Source of the DNA: Pseudomonas sp. KU26590
Lineage (GTDB): Bacteria > Pseudomonadota > Gammaproteobacteria > Pseudomonadales > Pseudomonadaceae
Direction: 5' to 3'
Length of the DNA: 64,000 nucleotides
Assembly: GCF_026153515.1 (NCBI RefSeq)
Contig: NZ_CP110644.1
Span: 2,075,501-2,139,500, forward strand
Position numbers and translations under genes: made by a program. How positions within the stretch are numbered: position 1 is the stretch's first letter; each line of letters opens with the position of its first letter. The notes beneath the pieces are model-generated. The model was not told where the DNA came from. It saw only the letters and a list, made by a program, of their open reading frames with translations, and did not search any database. This document shows, one piece after another, positions 1-7,955 of the stretch.

Positions 1-70
1 AAGTCAGCCTCCTAGAAGCAATCCACTCAACCGCGAAAAGCCTCTAATGCGTGTCATCTTCAATAGATCG

Positions 71-304
71 TCATTCGACGTTGCAGGTGAGTTGGCAAAT
101 ATGGCGGTCATCAAAGAATTTTCTGCCAGCCAACGCCTCAATGGCAGAAGCCTGCTGAGGATTCAGGTCGTAACCTTCGTCGCCGCGTTGCGGATTCGCC
201 CATCCCATAATCTCGCTTAGCTGAGCGTCGCATCCCTCGGGCAGATTGATTTCAAGCTCCAGCTGTTCGCTTTCTTTGTCGAATATTTCAACGATGTATT
301 TCAA
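71..304 (-). CDS. Putative immunity protein for the adjacent E3-type RNase toxin
   Basis: A 77-aa acidic protein rich in Glu and Asp, with no signal peptide or membrane segment. Its TTG start overlaps the TGA stop of the upstream toxin gene by four bases (TTGA), so the two are almost certainly translationally coupled. In E3-type bacteriocin operons a small acidic protein encoded directly behind the toxin binds and blocks the RNase domain, and position, size and charge fit that role here. The sequence is not recognisably the classical ImmE3/ImmE6 family. The function is therefore inferred from context only; binding of the neighbouring toxin has not been shown. Confidence 0.6.
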   Translation of the reverse strand: MKYIVEIFDKESEQLELEINLPEGCDAQLSEIMGWANPQRGDEGYDLNPQQASAIEALAGRKFFDDRHICQLTCNVE

Positions 305-1392
305 GGTTCGACCTCGCGTGTGCTATCTGCATTTTTGGTTTGAGTGCCTGTTTCTGCGTCGAACTCTCCCAAGTGTTTTCCTCGCTTGTTGTATTTTTCA
401 ACTGTCCCGTGCTGGCTGTCCCATTCGAAAATCTCGCCTGCCCGGGTTTTCCACCGTTTGCGGAGACCTCCACCGCCCTTGACCGACGTCTTCCGAGGCG
501 CAACCTTTGCATCGGGAAATGCCGCGAGCTCTTTCGGAGGCGGATGATACCCATGATCCCCATTAAACGGCCGCGCATACACCACATACATCGACCTCAG
601 GCCCGAGTCAGCGGGGAAGACCAGGATGCAGTCTTCGGCGGTGATGTCGTCGCCGGGGAGGCCTTCGAGCTGGCTGTCGGTGTCGTCCGGGATCGGATGG
701 ACGAGGATCGTGCCTAAGCGCGCGTCGCTGTTTTCAGGGTAGACCAGCGGCTCCAGCGTCCCATATCGACCTCGGCGAGGCGTCATGAGAATGGTGACGC
801 CGTTGAGATGGGCTTCCATCGCGCTTTTGTCGGCATTCCAGCGGGCTTGCACGGTGCGCACGGAGTCGTCGCCGGATGCCTTGGAATGGATGCCGTAGAT
901 CTGCAACTCACCTTCGGCATCACGGCGCAGCTGGAAACGCACCCGTGTTGTCGCCTGAGTCAGCTTGCGCAATTCGTCATCGGTGTAGAGCGTGCCGTCG
1001 CCCATCTTCGCCGGGAGCATGCCCAGGATGAACAGACTCGCCGGGCCGCCGGCTCCGCGGAGCAGCCAGGTATGGCTGCGTTGCATGATGCCGCCGCCGG
1101 CCATGCGGCCCAATCCCATGTCTGCGCCAAGGGCGGCGGCAATGGCGTCGGAGGCGGAAGGCAGCAGCATGGCGCCCGCCATCATGATCGCGCCGAAGTT
1201 GGAGGCGGGTTCTACGGTGGTGCCTGCGTCAGTGCTGCACCATTCCCCTGTACAGGATTTGGCGAACACCTTGTCGGTACGCTCCTTCGGCTCGGGCCAT
1301 CGCTCTGGCATCGGAGTGGGTACCCGCATGGGCTCGGGCGGCGGACTCCACGCTATCCACGACGCGCCTCCGTTGGGAAGCCCTTTAAACAT
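301..1392 (-). CDS. S-type pyocin domain protein with colicin E3-type 16S rRNase domain
   Basis: A 363-aa toxin. Residues about 60-265 look like the S-type pyocin (translocation-associated) domain and include two hydrophobic stretches near residues 70-90 and 115-130. After a Pro/Lys linker, the last 75 residues match the cytotoxic domain of colicin E3: a Gly-rich KGGGGLRKRW segment, then FEWDSQHG, then GKHLGEFDAETG. The Asp, His and Glu used for catalysis in E3 are all present. The known activity of this family is a single cut in the decoding centre of 16S rRNA, which stops translation. No receptor-binding domain is present, so the protein is shorter than a complete S-type pyocin. Delivery by another route (for example type VI secretion) or loss of the N-terminus are both possible. 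The immunity gene overlaps its stop. Confidence 0.85.
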   Translation of the reverse strand: MFKGLPNGGASWIAWSPPPEPMRVPTPMPERWPEPKERTDKVFAKSCTGEWCSTDAGTTVEPASNFGAIMMAGAMLLPSASDAIAAALGADMGLGRMAGGGIMQRSHTWLLRGAGGPASLFILGMLPAKMGDGTLYTDDELRKLTQATTRVRFQLRRDAEGELQIYGIHSKASGDDSVRTVQARWNADKSAMEAHLNGVTILMTPRRGRYGTLEPLVYPENSDARLGTILVHPIPDDTDSQLEGLPGDDITAEDCILVFPADSGLRSMYVVYARPFNGDHGYHPPPKELAAFPDAKVAPRKTSVKGGGGLRKRWKTRAGEIFEWDSQHGTVEKYNKRGKHLGEFDAETGTQTKNADSTREVEP

Positions 1393-1433
1393 CGAGTGTT
1401 CTTCAAAGGGATCGTTTTGTCGTCCTTGAACAT
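1353..1433 (-). other. Short upstream reading frame, possible frameshifted toxin N-terminus
   Basis: A 26-codon ATG frame lies directly upstream of the toxin start and overlaps it in another frame. It begins MFKDDKTIPLKNT, and an AGGAAG-like ribosome site precedes the ATG. The toxin ATG has only a weak ribosome site. A one-base change near 1392 would join the two frames. It could be a translated leader that couples to the toxin, the remnant of a longer N-terminus disrupted by a frameshift, or chance. The sequence alone does not decide. Confidence 0.3.
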
Positions 1434-1527
1434 GACCTTCCTGATGTCCGCCAATTTAAGGCGGCGCAGGATGCAGGCGGTCCGACGAGTGGTCAACGCT
1501 AGGGCGGTTTCGGGATGTTGCTGTGCC

Positions 1528-2779
1528 GACAGGCTTTTGATGTCAGTGGGACCGGCTTCAGCCAGGAAGGCGTCAGATGGCACGCCACATAGTTGATGGC
1601 GCCTGAACTGGCCTATTCCCGGCTAAAGCCGGTCCCACATTAGTCCGCGTCGTCCGGGCTGGACCTACCGTTTGAACTTGAACAGGTAGACGCGTGGGGC
1701 TTATCTGGCACGTCGCTGACAGGCTTTTGATGTCAGTAGGACCGGCTTTAGCCGGGAAGGCGTCAGGTGCCACACCGCAAAATCGATGTCGCCCGGACTG
1801 GCCTATTCCCGGCTAAAGCCGGTCCCACATTTGTCCGCGTCGTCCGGGCTGGAGCTGCCGTCTGAACTTGAGCAGGTAGACGCTTGGGGCGTATCTGGCA
1901 CGCCGCCGACAGGCTTTTGATTTCAGTGGGACCGGCTTTAGCCGGGAAGGCGTCAGATGGCACGCCCCATAGTTGATGGCGCCTGAACTGGCCTATTCCC
2001 GGCTAAAGCCGGTCCCACATTAGTCCGCGTCGTCCGGGCTGGAGCTGCCGTCTGAACTTGAACAGGTAGACGCGTGGGGCTTATCTGGCACGTCGCTGAC
2101 AGGCTTTTGATGTCAGTAGGACCGGCTTTAGCCGGGAAGGCGTCAGGTGCCACACCGCAAAATCGATGTCGCCCGGACTGGCCTATTCCCGGCTAAAGCC
2201 GGTCCCACATTTGTCCGCGTCGTCCGGGCTGGAGCTGCCGTCTGAACTTGAGCAGGTAGACGCTTGGGGCGTATCTGGCACGCCGCCGACAGGCTTTTGA
2301 TTTCAGTGGGACCGGCTTTAGCCGGGAAGGCGTCAGATGGCACGCCCCATAGTTGATGGCGCCTGAACTGGCCTATTCCCGGCTAAAGCCGGTCCCACAT
2401 TAGTCCGCGTCGTCCGGGCTGGAGCTGCCGTCTGAACTTGAACAGGTAGACGCGTGGGGCTTATCTGGCACGCCGCCGACAGGCTTTTGATTTCAGTGGG
2501 ACCGGCTTTAGCCGGGAAGGCGTCAGATGGCACACCCCATAATTGATGTCGACTGAGCTGGCCTCTTCCCGGCTAAAGCCGGTCCCACATTAGTCCGCGT
2601 CGTCCGGGCTGGAGCTGCCGTCTGAACTTGAACAGGTAGACGCTTGGGGCTTACCTGGCACGCCGCCGACAGGCTTTTGATGTCAGTGGGACCGGCTTTA
2701 GCCGGGAAGGTGTCAGATGGCACGCCACATGTTTGATGGCGCCTGAACTGGCCTATTCCCGGCTAAAGCCGATCCTATA
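1528..2779. repeat. Tandem array of 190-bp units carrying inverted REP sequences
   Basis: About 6.6 copies of a unit with an exact 190-bp period. Each unit holds a REP core in one orientation (gtgggaccggctttagcc) and its inverse (ggctaaagccggtcccac), plus a unique spacer with tccgcgtcgtccgggctgga. REP cores in the two orientations recur near 1545/1619, 1737/1809, 1926/1999, 2116/2189, 2306/2379, 2496/2569 and 2686/2759; the last core is degenerate (ccgatcctat). Neighbouring units alternate between two variants, so a 380-bp dimer is itself repeated from about 1573 to 2332. REP pairs of this type (REPINs) are common in Pseudomonas and are mobilised by RayT transposases; no RayT gene is in the window. 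The overlapping 66-codon frames across it are a by-product of the periodicity. Confidence 0.9.
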
Positions 2780-2797
2780 GGACAAATCCACCTCAAC

Positions 2798-3565
2798 TCA
2801 ACCAAACCGATAAATGTCCATCCCCAACGCGCCCATGGTGAAACCCTGGTGCTCGATGCTGAACTGTCCGCCCGCCGCCCGCGCGTAATACAGTGGCAGC
2901 AGGTGTTCATCCGTCGGGTGGTTGCGCACGGCATGCGGCGCCTGATGACGGTAGTCGTGCAGCGCTTGCAGATCGTCGGCCGCCAGCTTTCCCACCATCC
3001 AGTCGCGGAACGCAAGCGCCCACGGGGTGATGCTTTCAGGTCCCGCCTGCCAGTCCAGCTCTCGCAGGTTGTGGGTGATGCTCCCGGAACCGATTAGCAG
3101 AACGTTCTCCTCGCGCAGGCGATTCAGCGCGTGCCCGACCTTTGTCTGCAGGGCAGGGCCCATGCGCGTGGGCAGTGAAACCTGAACGATGGGGATGTCG
3201 GCCTTCGGGTACATCAACGACAACGGCACCCAGACGCCATGGTCGAACGGCCGTTGGGTGGTCATGCGCGCGGGCAGGTCAGCCTCTGCCAGCAGTTCCA
3301 GCACGCGCTGCGTCAGCTCCGGCATGCCGGGCGCCGGGTACTGCACGGCGAAAAGCTCGGGCGGGAAGCCGCCGAAGTCATGCCAAGTCTCCGGCTGGGA
3401 ATTGCCATTGACCAGCAGTTCGTTGCTTTCCCAATGCGCCGAGACCATCACGATGGCCTTGGGGCGCGGCAGGGCGGCGGCCAGACGTGCGAGCGCCGGG
3501 CCGCTTTCACCCGGTTCGAGCGCGAGCATGGGCGAGCCGTGGGAAATGAACAGGCTAGGCAGCAT
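2798..3565 (-). CDS. LigB-family extradiol dioxygenase (4,5-DOPA dioxygenase-like)
   Basis: 255 aa. The N-terminus MLPSLFISHGSPML carries the metal-binding His of the LigB superfamily, followed by PKAIVMVSAHWES, which holds the second conserved His. Later come FDHGVWVPLSLMYP and a GSGSITHNLREL segment, both typical of the YgiD/4,5-DOPA extradiol dioxygenase group. These enzymes open catechol rings with Zn or Fe. The physiological substrate in Pseudomonas is not established. The start was placed at 3565 because an AGGA element precedes that ATG and homologues begin there; the frame extends upstream without family similarity. It is divergent from tpm, and the end of the REP array lies just beyond its stop. 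Confidence 0.85.
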   Translation of the reverse strand: MLPSLFISHGSPMLALEPGESGPALARLAAALPRPKAIVMVSAHWESNELLVNGNSQPETWHDFGGFPPELFAVQYPAPGMPELTQRVLELLAEADLPARMTTQRPFDHGVWVPLSLMYPKADIPIVQVSLPTRMGPALQTKVGHALNRLREENVLLIGSGSITHNLRELDWQAGPESITPWALAFRDWMVGKLAADDLQALHDYRHQAPHAVRNHPTDEHLLPLYYARAAGGQFSIEHQGFTMGALGMDIYRFG

Positions 3566-3670
3566 TTGCAGTGTCCTGAGCGTATAAGGTGATGGGCATG
3601 ATCGGGCAGTACATCCATCTAAATCCAATATAAGTTTTCGTCCGCTTTGATCGGGATATCAGGAGTGTCT

Positions 3671-4327
3671 ATGGAGCCGGGGTTTTGGCATGAGCGCTGG
3701 GCGATCAATCAGATCGGTTTCAATCAGGCGTCTGTGAATTCCCACCTGTTGCGCCTGTGGCCAGAGCTCACCGCCATGCCGGGGGAGCGCGTGCTGGTGC
3801 CGTTGTGCGGCAAAAGCATCGACATGATCTGGTTGCTCAACCAGGGTTTTCATGTGGTGGGCGCAGAATTGTCTGAAATAGCGGTGGCCGGATTCTTCAG
3901 CGAGAACGGCTTGCAGGCCACGATCGAGGAGCGTGGCGCGCTCAAGGTTTATCGTGCGGAGGGCTGCGAGATCTGGTGCGGCGACTTCTTCGCCCTTAAG
4001 CCCGAAGACGTTGGCGAGTGCACTGCTTTTTACGACCGCGCCGCCCTGATCGCGCTGCCACCTGACTTGCGCTGGCGCTACGTCAGACAGCTCAATCACT
4101 TGCTGTCTAACGATGCCTGTGGCTTGCTGGTGACGCTGGATTACGACCAGTCGCTGATTGCCGGCCCGCCGTTCTCGGTGGATGAGGATGAAGTGCTGCA
4201 GTTGTTGTCCCCCGATTGGCGGGTCAAACGCGTCGCTGATCTGGACGTGTTGGAGCAGGGCGTGAAGTTCAAGCAGGCGGGCGCGACGTCCCTGATGGAA
4301 TATGCGTATCGGCTGTATCGCCGATAG
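3671..4327 (+). CDS. tpm: Thiopurine S-methyltransferase
   Basis: 218 aa, the usual length for bacterial TPMT. It starts MEPGFWHERWAINQIGFNQ, the characteristic N-terminus, and has the SAM-binding segment VLVPLCGKSIDMIWL followed by VVGAELSEIA. AGGAG sits just before the ATG at 3671, which is why the upstream in-frame codon at 3647 was not used. Bacterial TPMT methylates thiopurines and also selenium and tellurium compounds; in Pseudomonas it is linked to tellurite tolerance. It converges on htpX across a shared terminator. Confidence 0.93.
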   Translation: MEPGFWHERWAINQIGFNQASVNSHLLRLWPELTAMPGERVLVPLCGKSIDMIWLLNQGFHVVGAELSEIAVAGFFSENGLQATIEERGALKVYRAEGCEIWCGDFFALKPEDVGECTAFYDRAALIALPPDLRWRYVRQLNHLLSNDACGLLVTLDYDQSLIAGPPFSVDEDEVLQLLSPDWRVKRVADLDVLEQGVKFKQAGATSLMEYAYRLYRR

Positions 4328-4353
4328 CGCAGCGCAAAGAAATGAGCACAAAA

Positions 4354-4383
4354 GAAAAGGGCGACTTCAAGTCGCCCTTTCTC
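4354..4383. terminator. Bidirectional rho-independent terminator between tpm and htpX
   Basis: An 11-bp perfect stem (aaagggcgact / agtcgcccttt) with a 3-base loop. A-rich sequence on one side and T-rich sequence on the other allow it to work for both convergent genes. Confidence 0.85.
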
Positions 4384-4401
4384 GTTGCAGCCTTTAAGCA
4401 A

Positions 4402-5289
4402 TCAACCGCGACGACGAAGCGCCTCGATGCGCTCTTCCAGCGGCGGGTGGCTCATGAACAGCCCGGCCAGGCCGTGCTTCAAACCACCGTTGATGCCGAA
4501 CGCCGTCATGCTCTCAGGCATTTGCACCGGAACGCCCTGTTCCGAACGCAGCCGCTGCAGCGCGCTGATCATCGCACCCGTACCGGCCAGGCGGGCACCG
4601 GCGTCATCGGCGCGGTATTCACGCTTGCGCGAGAACCACATAACGATGGCGCTGGCGAGGAAGCCGAGCACGATTTCGGCGAAGATGGTCGCGATGTAGA
4701 ACGCGATGCCACGGCCTTCTTCGTTCTTGAAGATCACCTTGTCGACGAAGTTGCCGATGATCCGCGCGAAGAACATGACGAAGGTGTTGACCACGCCCTG
4801 CACGAGCGCCAGCGTCACCATGTCGCCATTGGCAACGTGACCGATCTCGTGAGCCAGCACCGCCTTCACTTCATCGGGCGAAAAACGCTCCAGCAGGCCC
4901 TGACTGACCGCGACCAGCGCGTCGTTTTTGTTCCAGCCGGTGGCAAAGGCATTGGCCTCGTAGGCAGGGAAAATACCCACTTCCGGCATCTTGATGCCCG
5001 CGTCGCGGGACAGTTGTTCCACGGTCTGCAGCAGCCATTGCTCATGGCGGGTGCGGGGTTGGGTGATGATCTCGGTGCCCGTGCTCATCTTCGCCATCCA
5101 CTTGGAGATGAACAGCGAGAACAGCGAACCGGCGAAACCGAACACAGCGCAGAAGATCAGCAGCTGACTGAGGTTCAGATCAACCCCGTTGGCCGCCATG
5201 AACCCGTTGAAGCCAAAAAGGCTCAGGGTGATGCTGGCAATCAGCACGACCGCAAGGTTAGTGGCCAAAAACAGCAAAATGCGCATCAT
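4402..5289 (-). CDS. htpX: Membrane zinc metalloprotease HtpX
   Basis: 295 aa. Two N-terminal transmembrane segments (about 4-26 and 38-62) are followed by the M48 peptidase domain with the zinc motif HEIGH at 147-151 and two further hydrophobic segments (about 158-215). HtpX is an inner-membrane protease that degrades damaged or misfolded membrane proteins, working alongside FtsH. The start [15 protein letters not shown] matches the family, and a GAGGAG element lies upstream. It is convergent with tpm and followed by the shared terminator. Confidence 0.95.
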   Translation of the reverse strand: MMRILLFLATNLAVVLIASITLSLFGFNGFMAANGVDLNLSQLLIFCAVFGFAGSLFSLFISKWMAKMSTGTEIITQPRTRHEQWLLQTVEQLSRDAGIKMPEVGIFPAYEANAFATGWNKNDALVAVSQGLLERFSPDEVKAVLAHEIGHVANGDMVTLALVQGVVNTFVMFFARIIGNFVDKVIFKNEEGRGIAFYIATIFAEIVLGFLASAIVMWFSRKREYRADDAGARLAGTGAMISALQRLRSEQGVPVQMPESMTAFGINGGLKHGLAGLFMSHPPLEERIEALRRRG

Positions 5290-5457
5290 GGTTAAGAGTT
5301 TCTCCTCGTGAAGAATATGTAACGTACTGCGGGGGTATATAAGGTGATGTCAGTGCGTATTCAACCGGGCGATCATTTCAAACTGTGTCGTCTGGCGCCG
5401 GCACGGCAATAAAGGCCCTCAGCGAGAGGTCAGGGGCAAAGCGATGGGACTCAAAAC

Positions 5458-5547
5458 CGCAGGAGCCGGCTGGCTGGCGAACCCGGTGCGTCAGGTAACA
5501 TCGTCGTCACTGATCAACCACGTTCGCCAGCAAGCCGGCTCCTACAG
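5458..5547. repeat. REPIN-like inverted repeat (GGAGCCGGC family)
   Basis: Two arms, gcaggagccggctggctggcg near 5458-5478 and its near-complement cgccagcaagccggctcctac near 5525-5545, are separated by about 45 bp. This differs in core sequence from the REP family in the 1.5-2.8 kb array. It fills the gap between htpX and alaA. The rest of 5290-5457 holds upstream sequence of htpX and shows nothing else clear. Confidence 0.8.
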
Positions 5548-5556
5548 CAAGCAGCA

Positions 5557-6768
5557 TTACTGCTTGTAGGTCTTCAGGAAATTGCCGATCCGGCCAATGG
5601 CCTGTTCCAGGTCATCCACCCGCGGCAGCGTCACCACGCGGAAGTGGTCCGGCCACGGCCAGTTGAACGCTGTGCCCTGAACGATCAACAGCTTTTCCGA
5701 GAGCAGCAGGTCCAGCGCGAACTTCTCGTCGTTGTGGATCGAGCAGACCTTCGGGTCGATGCGCGGGAATGCATACAGTGCACCCATCGGCTTCACGCAG
5801 CTGACGCCCGGAATGTCGTTGAGCAATTCCCAGGTCCGGTTGCGCTGTTCCAGCAGACGGCCCGGCGGCAGGATCAGGTCATTGATGCTCTGATAGCCGC
5901 CCAGCGCGGTCTGGATCGCGTGCTGGCTCGGTACGTTGGCGCACAGGCGCATGTTTGCCAGGATGTCGATGCCTTCGATATAGCTGACCGCGTTGTGCTT
6001 GGGCCCGGAAATCGCGATCCAGCCTGAGCGGAAACCCGCCACACGGTAGGACTTGGACAGCCCGTTGAAGGTCAGGCACAGCAGGTCCGGTGCCAGCGAG
6101 GCGCTGCAGATGTGCACGGCGTCGTCGTAGAGGATCTTGTCGTAGATTTCGTCGGAGAACACCACCAGGTTGTGCTGGCGGGCAATCTCCAGCATCCCCA
6201 GCAGCACTTCGCGGGAATACACGGCGCCGGTCGGGTTGTTCGGGTTAATGATCACCATCGCCTTGGTGTTCGGCGTGATCTTGGCTTTCATGTCCTCCAG
6301 ATCAGGCCACCAGTTGGCCTGCTCGTCGCACAGATAATGCACCGGGTTGCCGCCGGACAACGCAACGGCGGCGGTCCAAAGCGGATAGTCCGGCGCCGGC
6401 ACCAGCACTTCGTCGCCGTTGTTGAGCAGGGCCTGCATGGACATCACGATGAGTTCCGAGACGCCATTGCCCAGGTAGATGTCTTCGATACCGACACCTT
6501 CGACCTGCTTCTGCTGGTAGTACTGCATCACTGCCTTGCGTGCACTGAACAGGCCTTTGGAATCGCTGTAGCCCTGGGCCATGGGCAGGTTGCGGATGAC
6601 GTCCTGCAGGATTTCGTCCGGCGCCTCGAAACCAAACGGCGCCGGGTTGCCGATGTTCAGCTTGAGGATGCGATGGCCTTCCTCTTCCAGGCGCTTGGCG
6701 TGCTTGAGCACCGGCCCGCGAATGTCGTAGCAGACGTTGGCGAGCTTGTTCGATTTGCTGAACTGCAT
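5557..6768 (-). CDS. alaA: Glutamate-pyruvate aminotransferase AlaA
   Basis: 403 aa, a fold-type I PLP aminotransferase. Seen: substrate-binding [11 protein letters not shown] near the N-terminus, [11 protein letters not shown] near residue 180, [11 protein letters not shown], and the PLP lysine in [16 protein letters not shown]. AlaA makes alanine from pyruvate and glutamate. Length and sequence match the AlaA/YfbQ group rather than AspC. The gene is divergent from msrB, with about 190 bp between them for both promoters. Confidence 0.92.
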   Translation of the reverse strand: MQFSKSNKLANVCYDIRGPVLKHAKRLEEEGHRILKLNIGNPAPFGFEAPDEILQDVIRNLPMAQGYSDSKGLFSARKAVMQYYQQKQVEGVGIEDIYLGNGVSELIVMSMQALLNNGDEVLVPAPDYPLWTAAVALSGGNPVHYLCDEQANWWPDLEDMKAKITPNTKAMVIINPNNPTGAVYSREVLLGMLEIARQHNLVVFSDEIYDKILYDDAVHICSASLAPDLLCLTFNGLSKSYRVAGFRSGWIAISGPKHNAVSYIEGIDILANMRLCANVPSQHAIQTALGGYQSINDLILPPGRLLEQRNRTWELLNDIPGVSCVKPMGALYAFPRIDPKVCSIHNDEKFALDLLLSEKLLIVQGTAFNWPWPDHFRVVTLPRVDDLEQAIGRIGNFLKTYKQ

Positions 6769-6960
6769 GGTGATTGGTCCCGAAAAGAGACGGCCCGCTG
6801 TGTGAAGAAGCGCAGACCGTTGAGCATGACGCCATCAAAATGGGTTTGTACGCGAGAAACACGGGTGACAGACTGGCGTCCAACGAAGGCGCAATCATAC
6901 GTGCCACCCGATCCGTGGAAAAGACACAGATCGGGCTTTTTCATTTACGGAGGTCTACCC

Positions 6961-7359
6961 GTGGCTAAGCTGGATAAAACCCTTGAAGAATGGAAAGCGA
7001 TGCTCGATCCGGAGCAGTACAACGTCTGCCGGCTGAAGGGCACCGAACGTCCGTTCAGCGGTAAATACAACGAGACCAAGACCGACGGCGTTTACCACTG
7101 CATCTGCTGCAACGAACCGTTGTTCGATTCAACCACCAAGTTCGATTCGGGCTGCGGTTGGCCGAGCTTCTATGCGCCGCTGGAAGGCAGCGCAGTGGTC
7201 GAAGTGCGCGACGTCAGTCACGGCATGATCCGCACCGAAGTGGTGTGCAGCCAATGCGACGCTCACCTCGGCCACGTGTTCCCGGACGGCCCGGCGCCCA
7301 CCGGTCTGCGCTATTGCATCAACTCGGTGTGCCTGGACCTGGTGCCGCGTAACGCCTGA
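6961..7359 (+). CDS. msrB: Peptide methionine-R-sulfoxide reductase MsrB
   Basis: 132 aa, starting at a GTG ([11 protein letters not shown]) preceded by the strong ribosome site GGAGGT. The frame is open far upstream, but only this part resembles MsrB. Structural zinc cysteines sit at 47/50 and 96/99, and the catalytic Cys119 is in RYCINS. It reduces the R epimer of oxidised methionine in proteins, using thioredoxin. It lies upstream of gpx, so the pair forms an oxidative repair unit, but a hairpin terminator lies between them. Confidence 0.95.
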   Translation: MAKLDKTLEEWKAMLDPEQYNVCRLKGTERPFSGKYNETKTDGVYHCICCNEPLFDSTTKFDSGCGWPSFYAPLEGSAVVEVRDVSHGMIRTEVVCSQCDAHLGHVFPDGPAPTGLRYCINSVCLDLVPRNA

Positions 7360-7387
7360 TGCAGGCCTATCACCGGCAACAATGGGA

Positions 7388-7417
7388 TAGCGCGCCACAC
7401 AATGGCGCGCTAGTTTT
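7388..7417 (+). terminator. Hairpin terminator after msrB
   Basis: A perfect 10-bp stem (tagcgcgcca / tggcgcgcta) with a 5-base loop is followed by gtttt. The short T-run suggests incomplete termination, so some read-through into gpx is plausible. Confidence 0.6.
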
Positions 7418-7443
7418 GCGGTTTACTATTTCGAGGCATCGCC

Positions 7444-7944
7444 ATGAGCGACGAACTGCTGAACATTCCGGTGCAAACGATCAAGGGCGAACAAAAGACC
7501 CTGGCTGATTTCGGCGGCAAGGCGGTGCTGGTGGTGAACACCGCCAGCAAGTGCGGTTTCACGCCGCAATACAAGGGCCTTGAGGAACTGTGGCAGGGCT
7601 ACAAGGACCGCGGGCTGGTGGTGCTGGGCTTTCCATGCAACCAGTTTGGCAAGCAGGAGCCTGGCAACGAAGGCTCGATCTCCGACTTTTGCGAACTGAA
7701 CTACGGCGTGACCTTTCCGCTGTTCAAGAAGATCGACGTCAACGGCAGCCATGCCCATCCGCTGTTTGTGCAGCTCAAGAAGCGCGCGCCGGGGCTGCTC
7801 GGTTCCGAAGGCATCAAGTGGAACTTCACCAAGTTCCTGGTGGGCCGCGACGGCAAGCTGGTCAAGCGTTATGCCCCATTGACCAAGCCGGAAGACATCA
7901 AGGCCGACATCGAAGCGCTGTTGAAAGAACAGGCAGTCGGCTGA
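7444..7944 (+). CDS. gpx: Glutathione/thioredoxin peroxidase
   Basis: 166 aa. The peroxidatic Cys37 lies in NTASKCGFTPQY; the partner residues of the family tetrad are visible in FPCNQFGKQEPG (Gln) and KWNFTKFLV (Trp, Asn). This is a non-selenium glutathione peroxidase of the BtuE type, which in bacteria commonly uses thioredoxin to reduce organic hydroperoxides. It is tail-to-tail with the sagS-like gene, with only 11 bases between the stops. In P. aeruginosa the thiol regulator gene ospR sits at this junction; it is absent here. Confidence 0.93.
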   Translation: MSDELLNIPVQTIKGEQKTLADFGGKAVLVVNTASKCGFTPQYKGLEELWQGYKDRGLVVLGFPCNQFGKQEPGNEGSISDFCELNYGVTFPLFKKIDVNGSHAHPLFVQLKKRAPGLLGSEGIKWNFTKFLVGRDGKLVKRYAPLTKPEDIKADIEALLKEQAVG

Positions 7945-7955
7945 TCGAAGCCGCT

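Noticed and set aside
1528..2779. CRISPR array
   Set aside because: Repeats are 190 bp with internal palindromes and no unique 30-bp spacers; no cas genes are present.
1573..3015. Chain of overlapping minus-strand frames of about 66 codons with near-identical products
   Set aside because: They repeat every 190 bp because the DNA is a tandem repeat; no ribosome sites, and the products are translated REP sequence.
4342..5295. Long plus-strand frame across htpX
   Set aside because: Antisense shadow of htpX, which has a complete and clear domain structure on the other strand.
6112..6960. Upstream extension of the msrB frame, which would give a fusion protein
   Set aside because: It is antisense to alaA; the GTG at 6961 with GGAGGT and the MsrB family N-terminus fix the start.
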